From the NCBI GenBank assembly GCA_964555675.1, contig CAZKTU010000303.1, forward strand, positions 1 through 7,028: a stretch of DNA of 7,028 nucleotides. Reading direction: 5' to 3'. The translations under genes and the position numbers were made by a program. Shown here one piece after another: positions 1 to 4,971 of this stretch. This DNA is from CAIWXH01 sp964555675 (GTDB lineage Bacteria > Chloroflexota > Chloroflexia > Chloroflexales > Chloroflexaceae). Position 1 is the first letter of the stretch, and every line of letters starts with the position of its first letter. The notes below the pieces were generated by a model. The model saw only the letters and a list, made by a program, of their open reading frames with translations. It did no database searches and had not been told where the DNA came from.

Positions 1-470
1 AGATTGGCGCGCGCAACATGCAGAACTACCAGCTGCTCGAGGAGGCCGGTCGCACCGGCATGGCCGTCCTGCTCAAGCGCGGCCTCTCGGCGACGATCGA
101 GGAGTGGCTGCTCTCGGCCGAGTATGTGGCCGCCCAGGGCAACCCCAATGTGATCCTCTGCGAGCGTGGCATCCGCACCTTCGAGACGGCCACCCGCAAT
201 ACCATGGACCTCAACGCCGTGGCCCTGGCCAAGCGCCGCACCCACCTGCCCGTGCTGGTCGACCCCAGCCACGGCACCGGCAAGTGGTACCTGGTGCCGC
301 CCCTGGCCCTGGCCGGGGTCGCCGCCGGCGCCGATGGGATCATCATCGAGGTCCACCCCGACCCCGATCGGGCCAAGTCCGATGGCGGCCAGTCGCTGAA
401 TTGCGAGAACTTCGCCGCCCTGATGCCCCGGCTCGCCGCCGTGGCCGGGGCCGTCGGCCGCTCGCTGTAG
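1..470 (+). CDS. aroF: 3-deoxy-7-phosphoheptulonate (DAHP) synthase, type I-beta, 3' part
   Basis: Condenses phosphoenolpyruvate with erythrose 4-phosphate, the first step of the shikimate pathway, in the cytoplasm. Only the last 156 residues are present (reading frame from base 3); the family is usually about 340 residues, so roughly the first half lies upstream of the window. The visible part opens with IGARNMQN, typical of this family, followed by LLKRG and CERGIRTFE. Three metal ligands can be placed: His in DPSHGTG (codon 270-272), Glu in IIEVHP (348-350) and Asp in KSDGGQSL (381-383). The His-to-Glu (26) and Glu-to-Asp (11) spacings match those I recall for the Thermotoga-type enzyme. 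Any N-terminal regulatory (ACT-like/FL) or chorismate mutase domain would be off-window. The gene ends in a TAG followed 13 bases later by an intrinsic terminator, so it is the last gene of its transcript. The family call is very secure; the choice of symbol among the aro paralogues is conventional. Confidence 0.96.
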   Translation, partial: IGARNMQNYQLLEEAGRTGMAVLLKRGLSATIEEWLLSAEYVAAQGNPNVILCERGIRTFETATRNTMDLNAVALAKRRTHLPVLVDPSHGTGKWYLVPPLALAGVAAGADGIIIEVHPDPDRAKSDGGQSLNCENFAALMPRLAAVAGAVGRSL

Positions 471-483
471 GGCGCGTCGCAGC

Positions 484-521
484 CGCACGGGGGGGCGCCA
501 CGCCTCCCCGTGCGATTTGTT
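484..521 (+). terminator. Rho-independent terminator after DAHP synthase
   Basis: Bases 484-496 pair with 502-514 (13 pairs including one G-U; arms begin CGCACGGGG and end CCCCGTGCG) around a 5-base loop. The stem is followed directly by the T-rich run ATTTGTT at 515-521. It starts 13 bases after the aroF stop and ends before the next promoter. Confidence 0.85.
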
Positions 522-544
522 ACGTCGCTGTCATATGCGCAACC

Positions 545-574
545 TTGACACTCGCCGTGCCGCACGGCTATAAT
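545..574 (+). promoter_or_regulatory. Near-consensus sigma-70 type promoter
   Basis: TTGACA (545-550) and TATAAT (569-574) are both perfect consensus hexamers, separated by 18 bases. Transcription would start near 581, giving a leader of about 40 bases before the ATG at 621. Perfect hexamers are unlikely by chance in DNA this GC-rich. The -10 box overlaps an in-frame ATG at 573, which rules that ATG out as the start codon. Confidence 0.85.
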
Positions 575-620
575 GCGGGCGTTTCCGCCTCACCCAGATA
601 GCCGGGAGCCGCGTGCCTTG

Positions 621-2114
621 ATGAACCGCCGCACACACCTGCGCAACGCCGCGGTTGCCGCCGTAATCGTCTGTACGATTCTCGTACTCTTCGCTCCCTT
701 CAGTTCGACCCCCGCGAGCGCCCAGCAAGCGATTACGATCGCCCCCAGTCCTGCGGCGCTCAGCGTGGCGCCCGGTGGCACCAGTACGACCAATATCACC
801 GTCACCAACAATCAGATCACTGGCGCGGTCGATCGCACCTTCAGCATCTCGTACAACAACGTCCCCGCCGGCCTGACCTTGCCTAACCCCGGTACGGCCT
901 TTATCGCGGTCAACTCCTCGCAGCAGTTCACCCTCAGCGCAACTGCGGCCTCGAATATCGCCCCCGGCGTCTACAATGTCACCGGTACGGTGACGGGCGC
1001 CGCCTCGGGCGGGCAGGGCGCGATCTCGCAGGGCTTCACCTTGCAGGTCACGGTCACCGGCGCCACTTTCACCCCCTCGCCCACCGTCACCGCCACCACC
1101 GGCGCGCCCACGGCCACGCCCACCAGGGGCCCGGTCTGCCGCGACGGCTTCGAGGGCGACAACGACGCCGGCGGGGCCAAAGTGCTCGACGTCAACACCT
1201 CGCAAGAGCGGGCGATCTGCCCGTCGGGCGACGTCGACTGGCTGGTCTTCGGCGGGGTCCAGGGTAAGGTCTATACGATCGATATCTCGCGCCAGGACCC
1301 CGGCATCGACCTGACCCTCGAGCTGTTCGACGCGAACCTGAACAGTATCGCCTTCAACGACGACTTCTACAACCGCGACCCGGCCAACCCCAACCCCGGC
1401 GACACTCGCCCACGGATCACGATCCGCATCCCGGCCGATGGCCGCTACTACATCAGGGTGCGCGACGCGGCCGGCCGCGGCGGGGTGAACTATATCTATG
1501 TGATCGCCCTGCTCGACGAGAGCTACGGCCCCACGCCGACCCTGGTGCGCGAGATCTGCCTCGACCTGTTCGAGCCCGACGGTCTGCCCGAGCAGTCGAA
1601 CCTGCTGACCTCCAACGAGATCCAGGAGGACCGTAAGCTCTGCCCCGCCGGCGACGCCGACTGGGTGAACTTCTTCGGCAAGGCCGGCAAGCGCTACATT
1701 ATCTACACCGATAGCCGGCGCTACCGCGGCCGCAATGTGGTCAACGGCGAGACTCAGGCCGGCGCCGATACGACGATCATCCTGGCCGACCGCGACGGTG
1801 TGTCGCTGATCGACGCCAACGACGATATCCCGGGCGGCAATACGCTCGACTCGCAGATCGAGTTCATCCCCGACGTCGACGGCTTCTACTTCGTCCAGGT
1901 CAAGAACAACGGCGATATCGGCAATCAGTTCGTGCGCTACGACCTGGTGCTGCTGCTCTGTGTGCCCGGCCAGACCGATTGCGGGCGGGCCACCCTGGCC
2001 GGCACCCCGGTCGCCCCGCTCACGCCGCTGCCGACGGGCACCCCCGACCGCGAGTTCAACCTCGACCCGACCAGCACGCCGCGCCCGACGTCGACTAACA
2101 CCAGGACGCCCTGA
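621..2114 (+). CDS. Secreted Ig-like/tandem PPC-repeat protein
   Basis: A 497-residue exported protein of unknown function. The start ATG at 621 is chosen because it lies downstream of the promoter, has GGGAG at 604-608 as a possible ribosome site, and begins a clean signal peptide: basic MNRRTHLR, hydrophobic core 10-27, likely cleavage after ASA at 32-34. Residues 36-149 form a beta-rich Ig-like/NEW3-like domain. Residues 150-171 are a Thr/Pro linker. Two related blocks then follow, about 173-300 and 313-450. Each opens with C-x-D-x-FE, has a second Cys 27-28 residues later in CPxGDxDW, and ends in a GxYYxxV or GFYFVQV strand, as in bacterial pre-peptidase C-terminal (PPC) domains. The Cys pairs 173/200 and 313/341 could each form a disulfide; a third pair is 447/454. 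The tail 461-497 is Thr/Pro-rich with no membrane anchor or sorting motif. No catalytic domain is seen, so it is probably a surface or matrix adhesion/binding protein (inference). Confidence 0.85.
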   Translation: MNRRTHLRNAAVAAVIVCTILVLFAPFSSTPASAQQAITIAPSPAALSVAPGGTSTTNITVTNNQITGAVDRTFSISYNNVPAGLTLPNPGTAFIAVNSSQQFTLSATAASNIAPGVYNVTGTVTGAASGGQGAISQGFTLQVTVTGATFTPSPTVTATTGAPTATPTRGPVCRDGFEGDNDAGGAKVLDVNTSQERAICPSGDVDWLVFGGVQGKVYTIDISRQDPGIDLTLELFDANLNSIAFNDDFYNRDPANPNPGDTRPRITIRIPADGRYYIRVRDAAGRGGVNYIYVIALLDESYGPTPTLVREICLDLFEPDGLPEQSNLLTSNEIQEDRKLCPAGDADWVNFFGKAGKRYIIYTDSRRYRGRNVVNGETQAGADTTIILADRDGVSLIDANDDIPGGNTLDSQIEFIPDVDGFYFVQVKNNGDIGNQFVRYDLVLLLCVPGQTDCGRATLAGTPVAPLTPLPTGTPDREFNLDPTSTPRPTSTNTRTP

Positions 2115-2163
2115 GCAGCTCTGCGGCGCCCCGCGCCTCGGCGCTCCGCTCAGTCAGCCACAG

Positions 2164-3330
2164 ATGTACAGCTCTACGCGTGACGAGACGCGCGAGATCG
2201 AGGCCCTGCTCAGCCAGCTGGTAGAGCAGGCCGGGCCTCGCGCGGCCACCTCGCCCGGCGAGGCGACGGCGGCCGCCTTCGTGAACGGGCGGCTGCGCCG
2301 CGCCGGCATGGGCGTGGCCACCTACGAGCTGCGCGTGGCCCCGCGCACGGGCGCGGTCTACCTGCTCTTCGGGGCCCTCGGCCTCGTGGCGGCCGCGATG
2401 AGCCCGCTGCTCCCCCTGCCCTCGTTCCTGCTCGCCGTCTCCCTGCTGGCCTGGATGCTGATCGACAGCTTCATCGCGCCGACCCCGCCCCTGGGCCGGC
2501 GACGGGCCAGCCAGAATATCGTCGGGACGCGGGCTGTGGCCGGCGCGGCCGGCCTGCAGCCCATCTCGCCCCGCTGGCGGGTGGTGCTGATGGCCCCCCT
2601 CGACGCGCCCCAACATCGCGTCGGCCTGGCGCGCCTGGCCGGCGCGGGGCGCGGCGCGGCCCTGGCGCGCCTGGCCGCGGCCGCGCTGGTTGTGGCCGGC
2701 GCCGCCGCCGCCCTGTGGCTGCCCGCCCCCTGGTGGCTGCTCGGCCTGCCCGGGGCCGTACTCTGCCTGCTGGTGGCCGTCGCCGCAGCCAGGCCCGCCC
2801 CCTCGCCGCAGCAGCAGGCTCAGCCGACGAGCGCCGACGGCGGGGTGGCGGCCCTGGCCGCGATGGTGGCGGCGGCCCAGCGCATCGAGCGCCTCGAGCG
2901 GGTCGAGCTGTGGGCCGTGGCCGTGGGCGCCGCGGGCACCGACCCGCGCGGGGTGACCACGCTGCTGCCGCGCTACCCCTTCGACCGCGAGCGCACGCTC
3001 TTCGTCGCCCTCGAGGGCCTGGCCGGCGACCAGGTGGTCTATGTCACCCGCGAGGGCCCCGGCGGCCCCGCCGACGCGCTGCTGCTCGAGCTGGCCGCGG
3101 GCGCCGATGCCGCCGACCCCCTGATCGACGCCGAGCCCCGGCCCCTCGACCAGCCTGGCAGCCTCGCCGCGCCCCTGCGCCGCCACGGCTACAGGGCCCT
3201 CACCCTGACGGCCCGCCAGGCCCCCGGCGCGCCCCCTACAGACCCGACCGCGCCCCCTGACCCGCGGCTCGTCGAGCGGGCCGCGCGCCTGGTCGTGGGC
3301 ATGGTGCGGCGCCTCGAGGCCGAGGCATAG
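2164..3330 (+). CDS. M28-like membrane protein, probable inactive peptidase homologue
   Basis: A 388-residue protein. ATG 2164 is the only normal start between the previous stop and the conserved N-terminus; no clear Shine-Dalgarno precedes it, so translation may be coupled to the gene 49 bases upstream. The N-terminus (residues 12-50, with AGPRAATSPGEATAAAF and a following G-x-G) and C-terminus (HGYRALTLT, DPRLVERAARLV) fit the framework of M28 zinc aminopeptidases. Four hydrophobic segments (about 64-80, 86-104, 168-186, 189-209) are inserted between and beside the core parts, giving a membrane protein. The catalytic positions are degraded. The usual AH-x-D ligand motif reads APLDA (144-148). 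The GAxDNxSG region is shortened to ADGGVAAL (224-231). The Glu-Glu pair is replaced in VGAAGTD (254-260). The C-terminal His-Thr ligand site reads PPTDPT (357-362). It is therefore probably non-peptidase. Family assignment is moderately sure; function is unknown. Confidence 0.75.
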   Translation: MYSSTRDETREIEALLSQLVEQAGPRAATSPGEATAAAFVNGRLRRAGMGVATYELRVAPRTGAVYLLFGALGLVAAAMSPLLPLPSFLLAVSLLAWMLIDSFIAPTPPLGRRRASQNIVGTRAVAGAAGLQPISPRWRVVLMAPLDAPQHRVGLARLAGAGRGAALARLAAAALVVAGAAAALWLPAPWWLLGLPGAVLCLLVAVAAARPAPSPQQQAQPTSADGGVAALAAMVAAAQRIERLERVELWAVAVGAAGTDPRGVTTLLPRYPFDRERTLFVALEGLAGDQVVYVTREGPGGPADALLLELAAGADAADPLIDAEPRPLDQPGSLAAPLRRHGYRALTLTARQAPGAPPTDPTAPPDPRLVERAARLVVGMVRRLEAEA

Positions 3331-3345
3331 GGCCCTGATCCTGAC

Positions 3346-3374
3346 TTGCAGAATGGGGCCCGGGGTGGTAGGAT
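3346..3374 (+). promoter_or_regulatory. Probable promoter of the structured RNA upstream of holA
   Basis: TTGCAG (3346-3351) and TAGGAT (3369-3374) are separated by 17 bases, with TGG just before the -10 as in an extended -10. Predicted initiation falls at 3380-3381, exactly where the RNA closing stem begins. The rpsT promoter proposed at 4943-4971 has a similar TTGCA-type -35. Hexamer matches are partial, so the agreement with the fold is the main support. Confidence 0.55.
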
Positions 3375-3379
3375 CACCC

Positions 3380-3545
3380 TGCCCCGGCTGTTTGTTGGTG
3401 GGTACGTGTTTTGAGCCAACACGGTTTCGATGGGAGCCTTGTTCTAACGAGCTGAGCTATGCGGCGGGCCGCAGATGCTCACAGGCGGGCACCCACCTGC
3501 TCTCCGGCAGGTTCGAAACTGGCCCATCGACGGCATGCTGGGGCA
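3380..3545 (+). ncRNA. ssrS: Structured RNA, 6S RNA-like
   Basis: Non-coding stretch with a strong long-range fold. The closing arm pairs 3380-3388 with 3537-3545, 3389-3392 with 3532-3535, and 3394-3403 with 3522-3531: 23 pairs broken only by single-base bulges. Inside, 3422-3430 pairs with 3513-3521 (9 pairs). A side hairpin 3495-3500/3507-3512 (ACCTGC/GCAGGT) sits on the 3' strand. The apical arm pairs 3432-3439 with 3487-3494 (one A-A mismatch), 3453-3457 with 3477-3481 and 3460-3464 with 3469-3473, around a CGGG loop. An alternative 5' hairpin (3405-3410/3418-3423) competes with the 9-bp stem. About eight pairs are G-U in this orientation and would be A-C mismatches on the other strand, so the RNA reads + strand. 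Size (166 nt), closing stem, large interrupted middle with TTGAGCC on the 5' side and a 3'-side hairpin, and an apical arm suggest 6S RNA, which binds housekeeping RNA polymerase. A holA leader element is the alternative. Structured RNA: fairly sure; 6S identity: about even or slightly better. Confidence 0.6.
3539..3544 (+). promoter_or_regulatory. Weak holA ribosome binding site inside the RNA closing stem
   Basis: TGGGGC lies 8 bases before the holA ATG at 3553 and is the only purine-rich Shine-Dalgarno candidate. The same bases are the 3' strand of the closing stem (paired to 3381-3386), so the site would be masked when the upstream RNA is folded. Confidence 0.4.
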
Positions 3546-3552
3546 ACCAATT

Positions 3553-4527
3553 ATGCTCTACCTGTTCTACGGACCCGACGAGGTCGCCCGCAGCGAGGCC
3601 CTGGCCGCCCTGGCGGCCCGCGTGCCCGCAGAGGTGGCCGAGCTGAATATCTCCCGGCTCGATGGGCGCCGCCTCAAGCTCGAGGCCCTGGCCGGCGCCT
3701 GTGAGGCCATGCCTTTCCTCGCCGAGCGCCGCCTGGTGATCGTCGCCGACGCCCTCAAGTTTAGCAAGGCCGGCAAGGATCGCGAGGAGCTGCGGGCCTA
3801 CCTCGAGCGCGTGCCCGCCGGCTGCGACCTGGTCTTCGTCGAGAGCGAGGACGTCGACCGGCGCAGCGTGATCTTCACCTATCTCAAGAAGGCCGGCGAG
3901 ACGCGCGAGTTCCTGCCCCTCGAGGGCGGCGAGCTGCTGCGCTGGCTGGCCGAGCGGGCCCGTCGCCTCGGCGCGAAGCTCGAGCCGCCCGCCGCCCAGC
4001 GCCTCGCCGAGCTGGTCGGCAACGATACGCGCACCCTGGTGACCGAGCTGGCCAAACTGGCGACCTATGTCGGCAAGGGCGGGGCGATTAACACCGCCGC
4101 CGTCGACCTGCTGGTGCAGGACGGGCAGGAGCAGAACCTGTTCGCTTTCATCGACCAGCTCAGCGCCCGCAGGATGGGGCCGGCCCTGGCCGGGGCGCGG
4201 GCCCTGCTCGAGGATGGGCAGGCCGCGACCTATGTGCTGTTCATGCTGGCGCGGCAGGTGCGCATCCTGCTCGGCGTGCAGGATCTGGCGGGCCGGCGCA
4301 TGCGCCCCGAGGAGATCGCCGCCGAGCTGGGCCAGAAGCCCTTCGTGGTGCGCAAGGCCGTCGACCAGGCCCGCGCTTTCGCCCCCGGCGAGCTGCGTCA
4401 TCTCCACGACCGCCTGCTCGAGCTCGATATCTGGACCAAGACCGGCCGCATCCAGTCCGAGGCTGCCCTCGAGATCTTCGTGGCCGAAGTCTGCCAGGGC
4501 CGCGGCGCGGTCAGGCGCGAGGCCTGA
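3553..4527 (+). CDS. holA: DNA polymerase III subunit delta
   Basis: Subunit of the clamp-loader complex that opens the sliding clamp and loads it on primed DNA. The product is 324 residues, close to the usual 330-345. ATG 3553 is chosen because the protein then begins MLYLFYGPDE, the normal delta N-terminus; earlier in-frame ATGs at 3475 and 3535 lie inside the structured RNA and would add non-family residues. The N-terminal AAA+-like fold lacks a functional Walker A (YGPDEVARSE in its place), as expected for delta, which does not hydrolyse ATP. MPFLAERRLVIV (about 53-64) is the conserved strand region, and ELAKLATYV marks the middle domain. The C-terminal collar part includes QNLFAFIDQL, the LARQVRILLG helix, KPFVVRKAVDQARAF and LELDIWTKTG. 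It is followed 12 bases later by a hairpin that serves the convergent rpsT. The only promoter seen upstream is that of the structured RNA, so holA may be transcribed through it. Confidence 0.93.
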   Translation: MLYLFYGPDEVARSEALAALAARVPAEVAELNISRLDGRRLKLEALAGACEAMPFLAERRLVIVADALKFSKAGKDREELRAYLERVPAGCDLVFVESEDVDRRSVIFTYLKKAGETREFLPLEGGELLRWLAERARRLGAKLEPPAAQRLAELVGNDTRTLVTELAKLATYVGKGGAINTAAVDLLVQDGQEQNLFAFIDQLSARRMGPALAGARALLEDGQAATYVLFMLARQVRILLGVQDLAGRRMRPEEIAAELGQKPFVVRKAVDQARAFAPGELRHLHDRLLELDIWTKTGRIQSEAALEIFVAEVCQGRGAVRREA

Positions 4528-4534
4528 GGCGCGC

Positions 4535-4575
4535 AAAAAGGCGGCGTCGACGCTCCTACGAGCGTCGACGCCGCC
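4535..4575 (-). terminator. Rho-independent terminator of rpsT
   Basis: Perfect 16-bp stem (4540-4555 with 4560-4575, arms GGCGGCGTCGACGCTC/GAGCGTCGACGCCGCC) with a CTAC loop. On the - strand it is followed immediately by five U (A run at 4535-4539). It lies 16 bases past the rpsT stop. On the + strand the hairpin directly follows holA but has no T-run, so it could at most pause or stabilise that transcript end. Confidence 0.93.
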
Positions 4576-4591
4576 AGTGTGTCTGGGGATC

Positions 4592-4855
4592 TTAGGCTGC
4601 GGCCGCGGCGTTCAGCTTCTTCATGAGGCGCGACTTGCGGCGGGCGGCGTTGTTCTTGTGGATGATGCCCTTCACGGCGGCCTTGTCGAGGGTGCTGATC
4701 GCCTCGCGGATGGTGGCCTCGTCGGGGCTGCCGCTGAAGATCGACTGCTCGGCCTTCTTGACCATGGTCTTCACGCGCGAGCGGTAAACAGTATTGCGCT
4801 CGTGCTTGCGCTCGTTGGTGCGGATGCGCTTCTTCGCCGACTTCGTGTTCGCCAA
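4592..4855 (-). CDS. rpsT: 30S ribosomal protein S20
   Basis: Primary 16S rRNA-binding protein of the small ribosomal subunit. The product is 87 residues, the family's normal length. It begins with the hallmark (M)ANTKSAKKRIR, has a basic helical middle, and carries the signature LDKAAVKGIIHKNNAARRKS near the C-terminus, ending in an alanine-rich tail. The start codon is TTG (CAA on the + strand at 4853-4855), supported by a strong GAGGAG Shine-Dalgarno 7 bases upstream and by the family N-terminus. It is monocistronic, with its own promoter candidate and a strong terminator, convergent with holA and divergent from murJ. A rare start codon in a highly expressed gene may limit its initiation; in E. 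coli rpsT also starts with a non-ATG codon and is autoregulated by S20. Confidence 0.98.
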   Translation of the reverse strand: MANTKSAKKRIRTNERKHERNTVYRSRVKTMVKKAEQSIFSGSPDEATIREAISTLDKAAVKGIIHKNNAARRKSRLMKKLNAAAAA

Positions 4856-4877
4856 CTCGGGACTCCTCAGATATAAT
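4848..4877 (+). promoter_or_regulatory. Candidate murJ promoter
   Basis: TATAAT (4872-4877) is a perfect -10; the best -35 is a poor TTCGCC (4848-4853) with an 18-base spacer. A start near 4884 would give murJ a leader of about 80 bases that includes the hairpin at 4905-4929. The -35 would lie inside the first codons of rpsT. Confidence 0.4.
4863..4868 (-). promoter_or_regulatory. Strong Shine-Dalgarno fixing the TTG start of rpsT
   Basis: CTCCTC on the + strand reads GAGGAG on the - strand, 7 bases before the TTG codon. It abuts the inverted repeat at 4868-4880. Confidence 0.85.
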
Positions 4878-4880
4878 CTG
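4868..4880. repeat. Perfect inverted repeat over the TATAAT box
   Basis: CAGAT-ATA-ATCTG: 5-base arms around a 3-base centre. It covers the murJ -10 candidate and lies immediately upstream of the rpsT Shine-Dalgarno, so it could be an operator or a short RNA hairpin in the rpsT leader. It may also be chance. Confidence 0.4.
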
Positions 4881-4904
4881 TGCTGCTACTGCTTCACAAC
4901 GATA

Positions 4905-4929
4905 AGCGACGAGAGGCTTGCTCGTCGCT
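4905..4929. repeat. 9-bp perfect hairpin in the rpsT-murJ intergenic region
   Basis: AGCGACGAG (4905-4913) pairs with CTCGTCGCT (4921-4929) around a 7-base loop. It lies in the predicted 5' leaders of both divergent genes. There is no T-run on either side, so it is not a terminator; it could be a leader structure or a dyad operator. Confidence 0.6.
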
Positions 4930-4942
4930 CAACTAGGGGCAG

Positions 4943-4971
4943 AGTATATCATAGGAGCGCCTTCCGTGCAA
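4943..4971 (-). promoter_or_regulatory. Candidate rpsT promoter
   Basis: On the - strand TTGCAC (4971-4966) and TATACT (4948-4943) are separated by 17 bases. This predicts initiation near 4936 and a leader of about 80 bases. The -35 overlaps the GTG start codon of murJ, so polymerase binding here could interfere with murJ transcription. Confidence 0.6.
4953..4957 (+). promoter_or_regulatory. Shine-Dalgarno fixing the GTG start of murJ
   Basis: AGGAG with an 8-base spacer to GTG 4966. An upstream in-frame TTG at 4918 lacks such a site and lies within the hairpin region. Confidence 0.85.

Noticed and set aside
573..620. In-frame ATG at 573 for the secreted protein.
   Set aside because: It overlaps the -10 box and would lie upstream of the transcription start; ATG 621 gives a proper signal peptide.
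1960..2163. Open frame extending the M28-like gene 68 codons upstream from an ATG at 1960.
   Set aside because: It overlaps the Thr/Pro tail of the preceding gene in another frame and has no family similarity; the conserved N-terminus follows ATG 2164.
3330..3361. Two GGGCCC hexamers (3330-3335 and 3356-3361) that could form a terminator after the M28-like gene.
   Set aside because: Only 6 pairs with a 20-base loop and no T-run; the interval holds the promoter of the structured RNA.
3439..3466. On the - strand this reads almost like a tRNA D-arm (TAGCTCAGCT, GTTAGAAC), and 3398-3422 has a T-arm-sized hairpin and a CCA-like end.
   Set aside because: The acceptor arms do not pair, the anticodon stem does not form, the T-loop lacks TTC-Pu-A, and the G18-G19 position is changed. 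The same bases fit well into the + strand RNA fold.
3507..3521. GGTTCGAAAC resembles a tRNA/tmRNA T-loop.
   Set aside because: No proper 5-bp T-stem or acceptor arm with CCA, and no tmRNA tag reading frame; it is explained by the 9-bp inner stem and side hairpin of the structured RNA.
3475..3552. Upstream in-frame ATG codons (3475, 3535) that would lengthen holA by 26 or 6 residues.
   Set aside because: They lie inside the structured RNA, and delta proteins normally begin at MLYLFYG.
3457..4536. Long open frame of 359 codons antisense to holA, and similar antisense frames over the M28-like gene and murJ.
   Set aside because: Gln/Gly/Ala/His/Arg-rich products typical of shadow frames opposite GC-rich genes; no recognisable domain, and holA on the + strand is certain.
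4918..4965. TTG 4918 as the murJ start.
   Set aside because: It has no ribosome site and lies in the intergenic hairpin, whereas GTG 4966 has AGGAG at ideal spacing.
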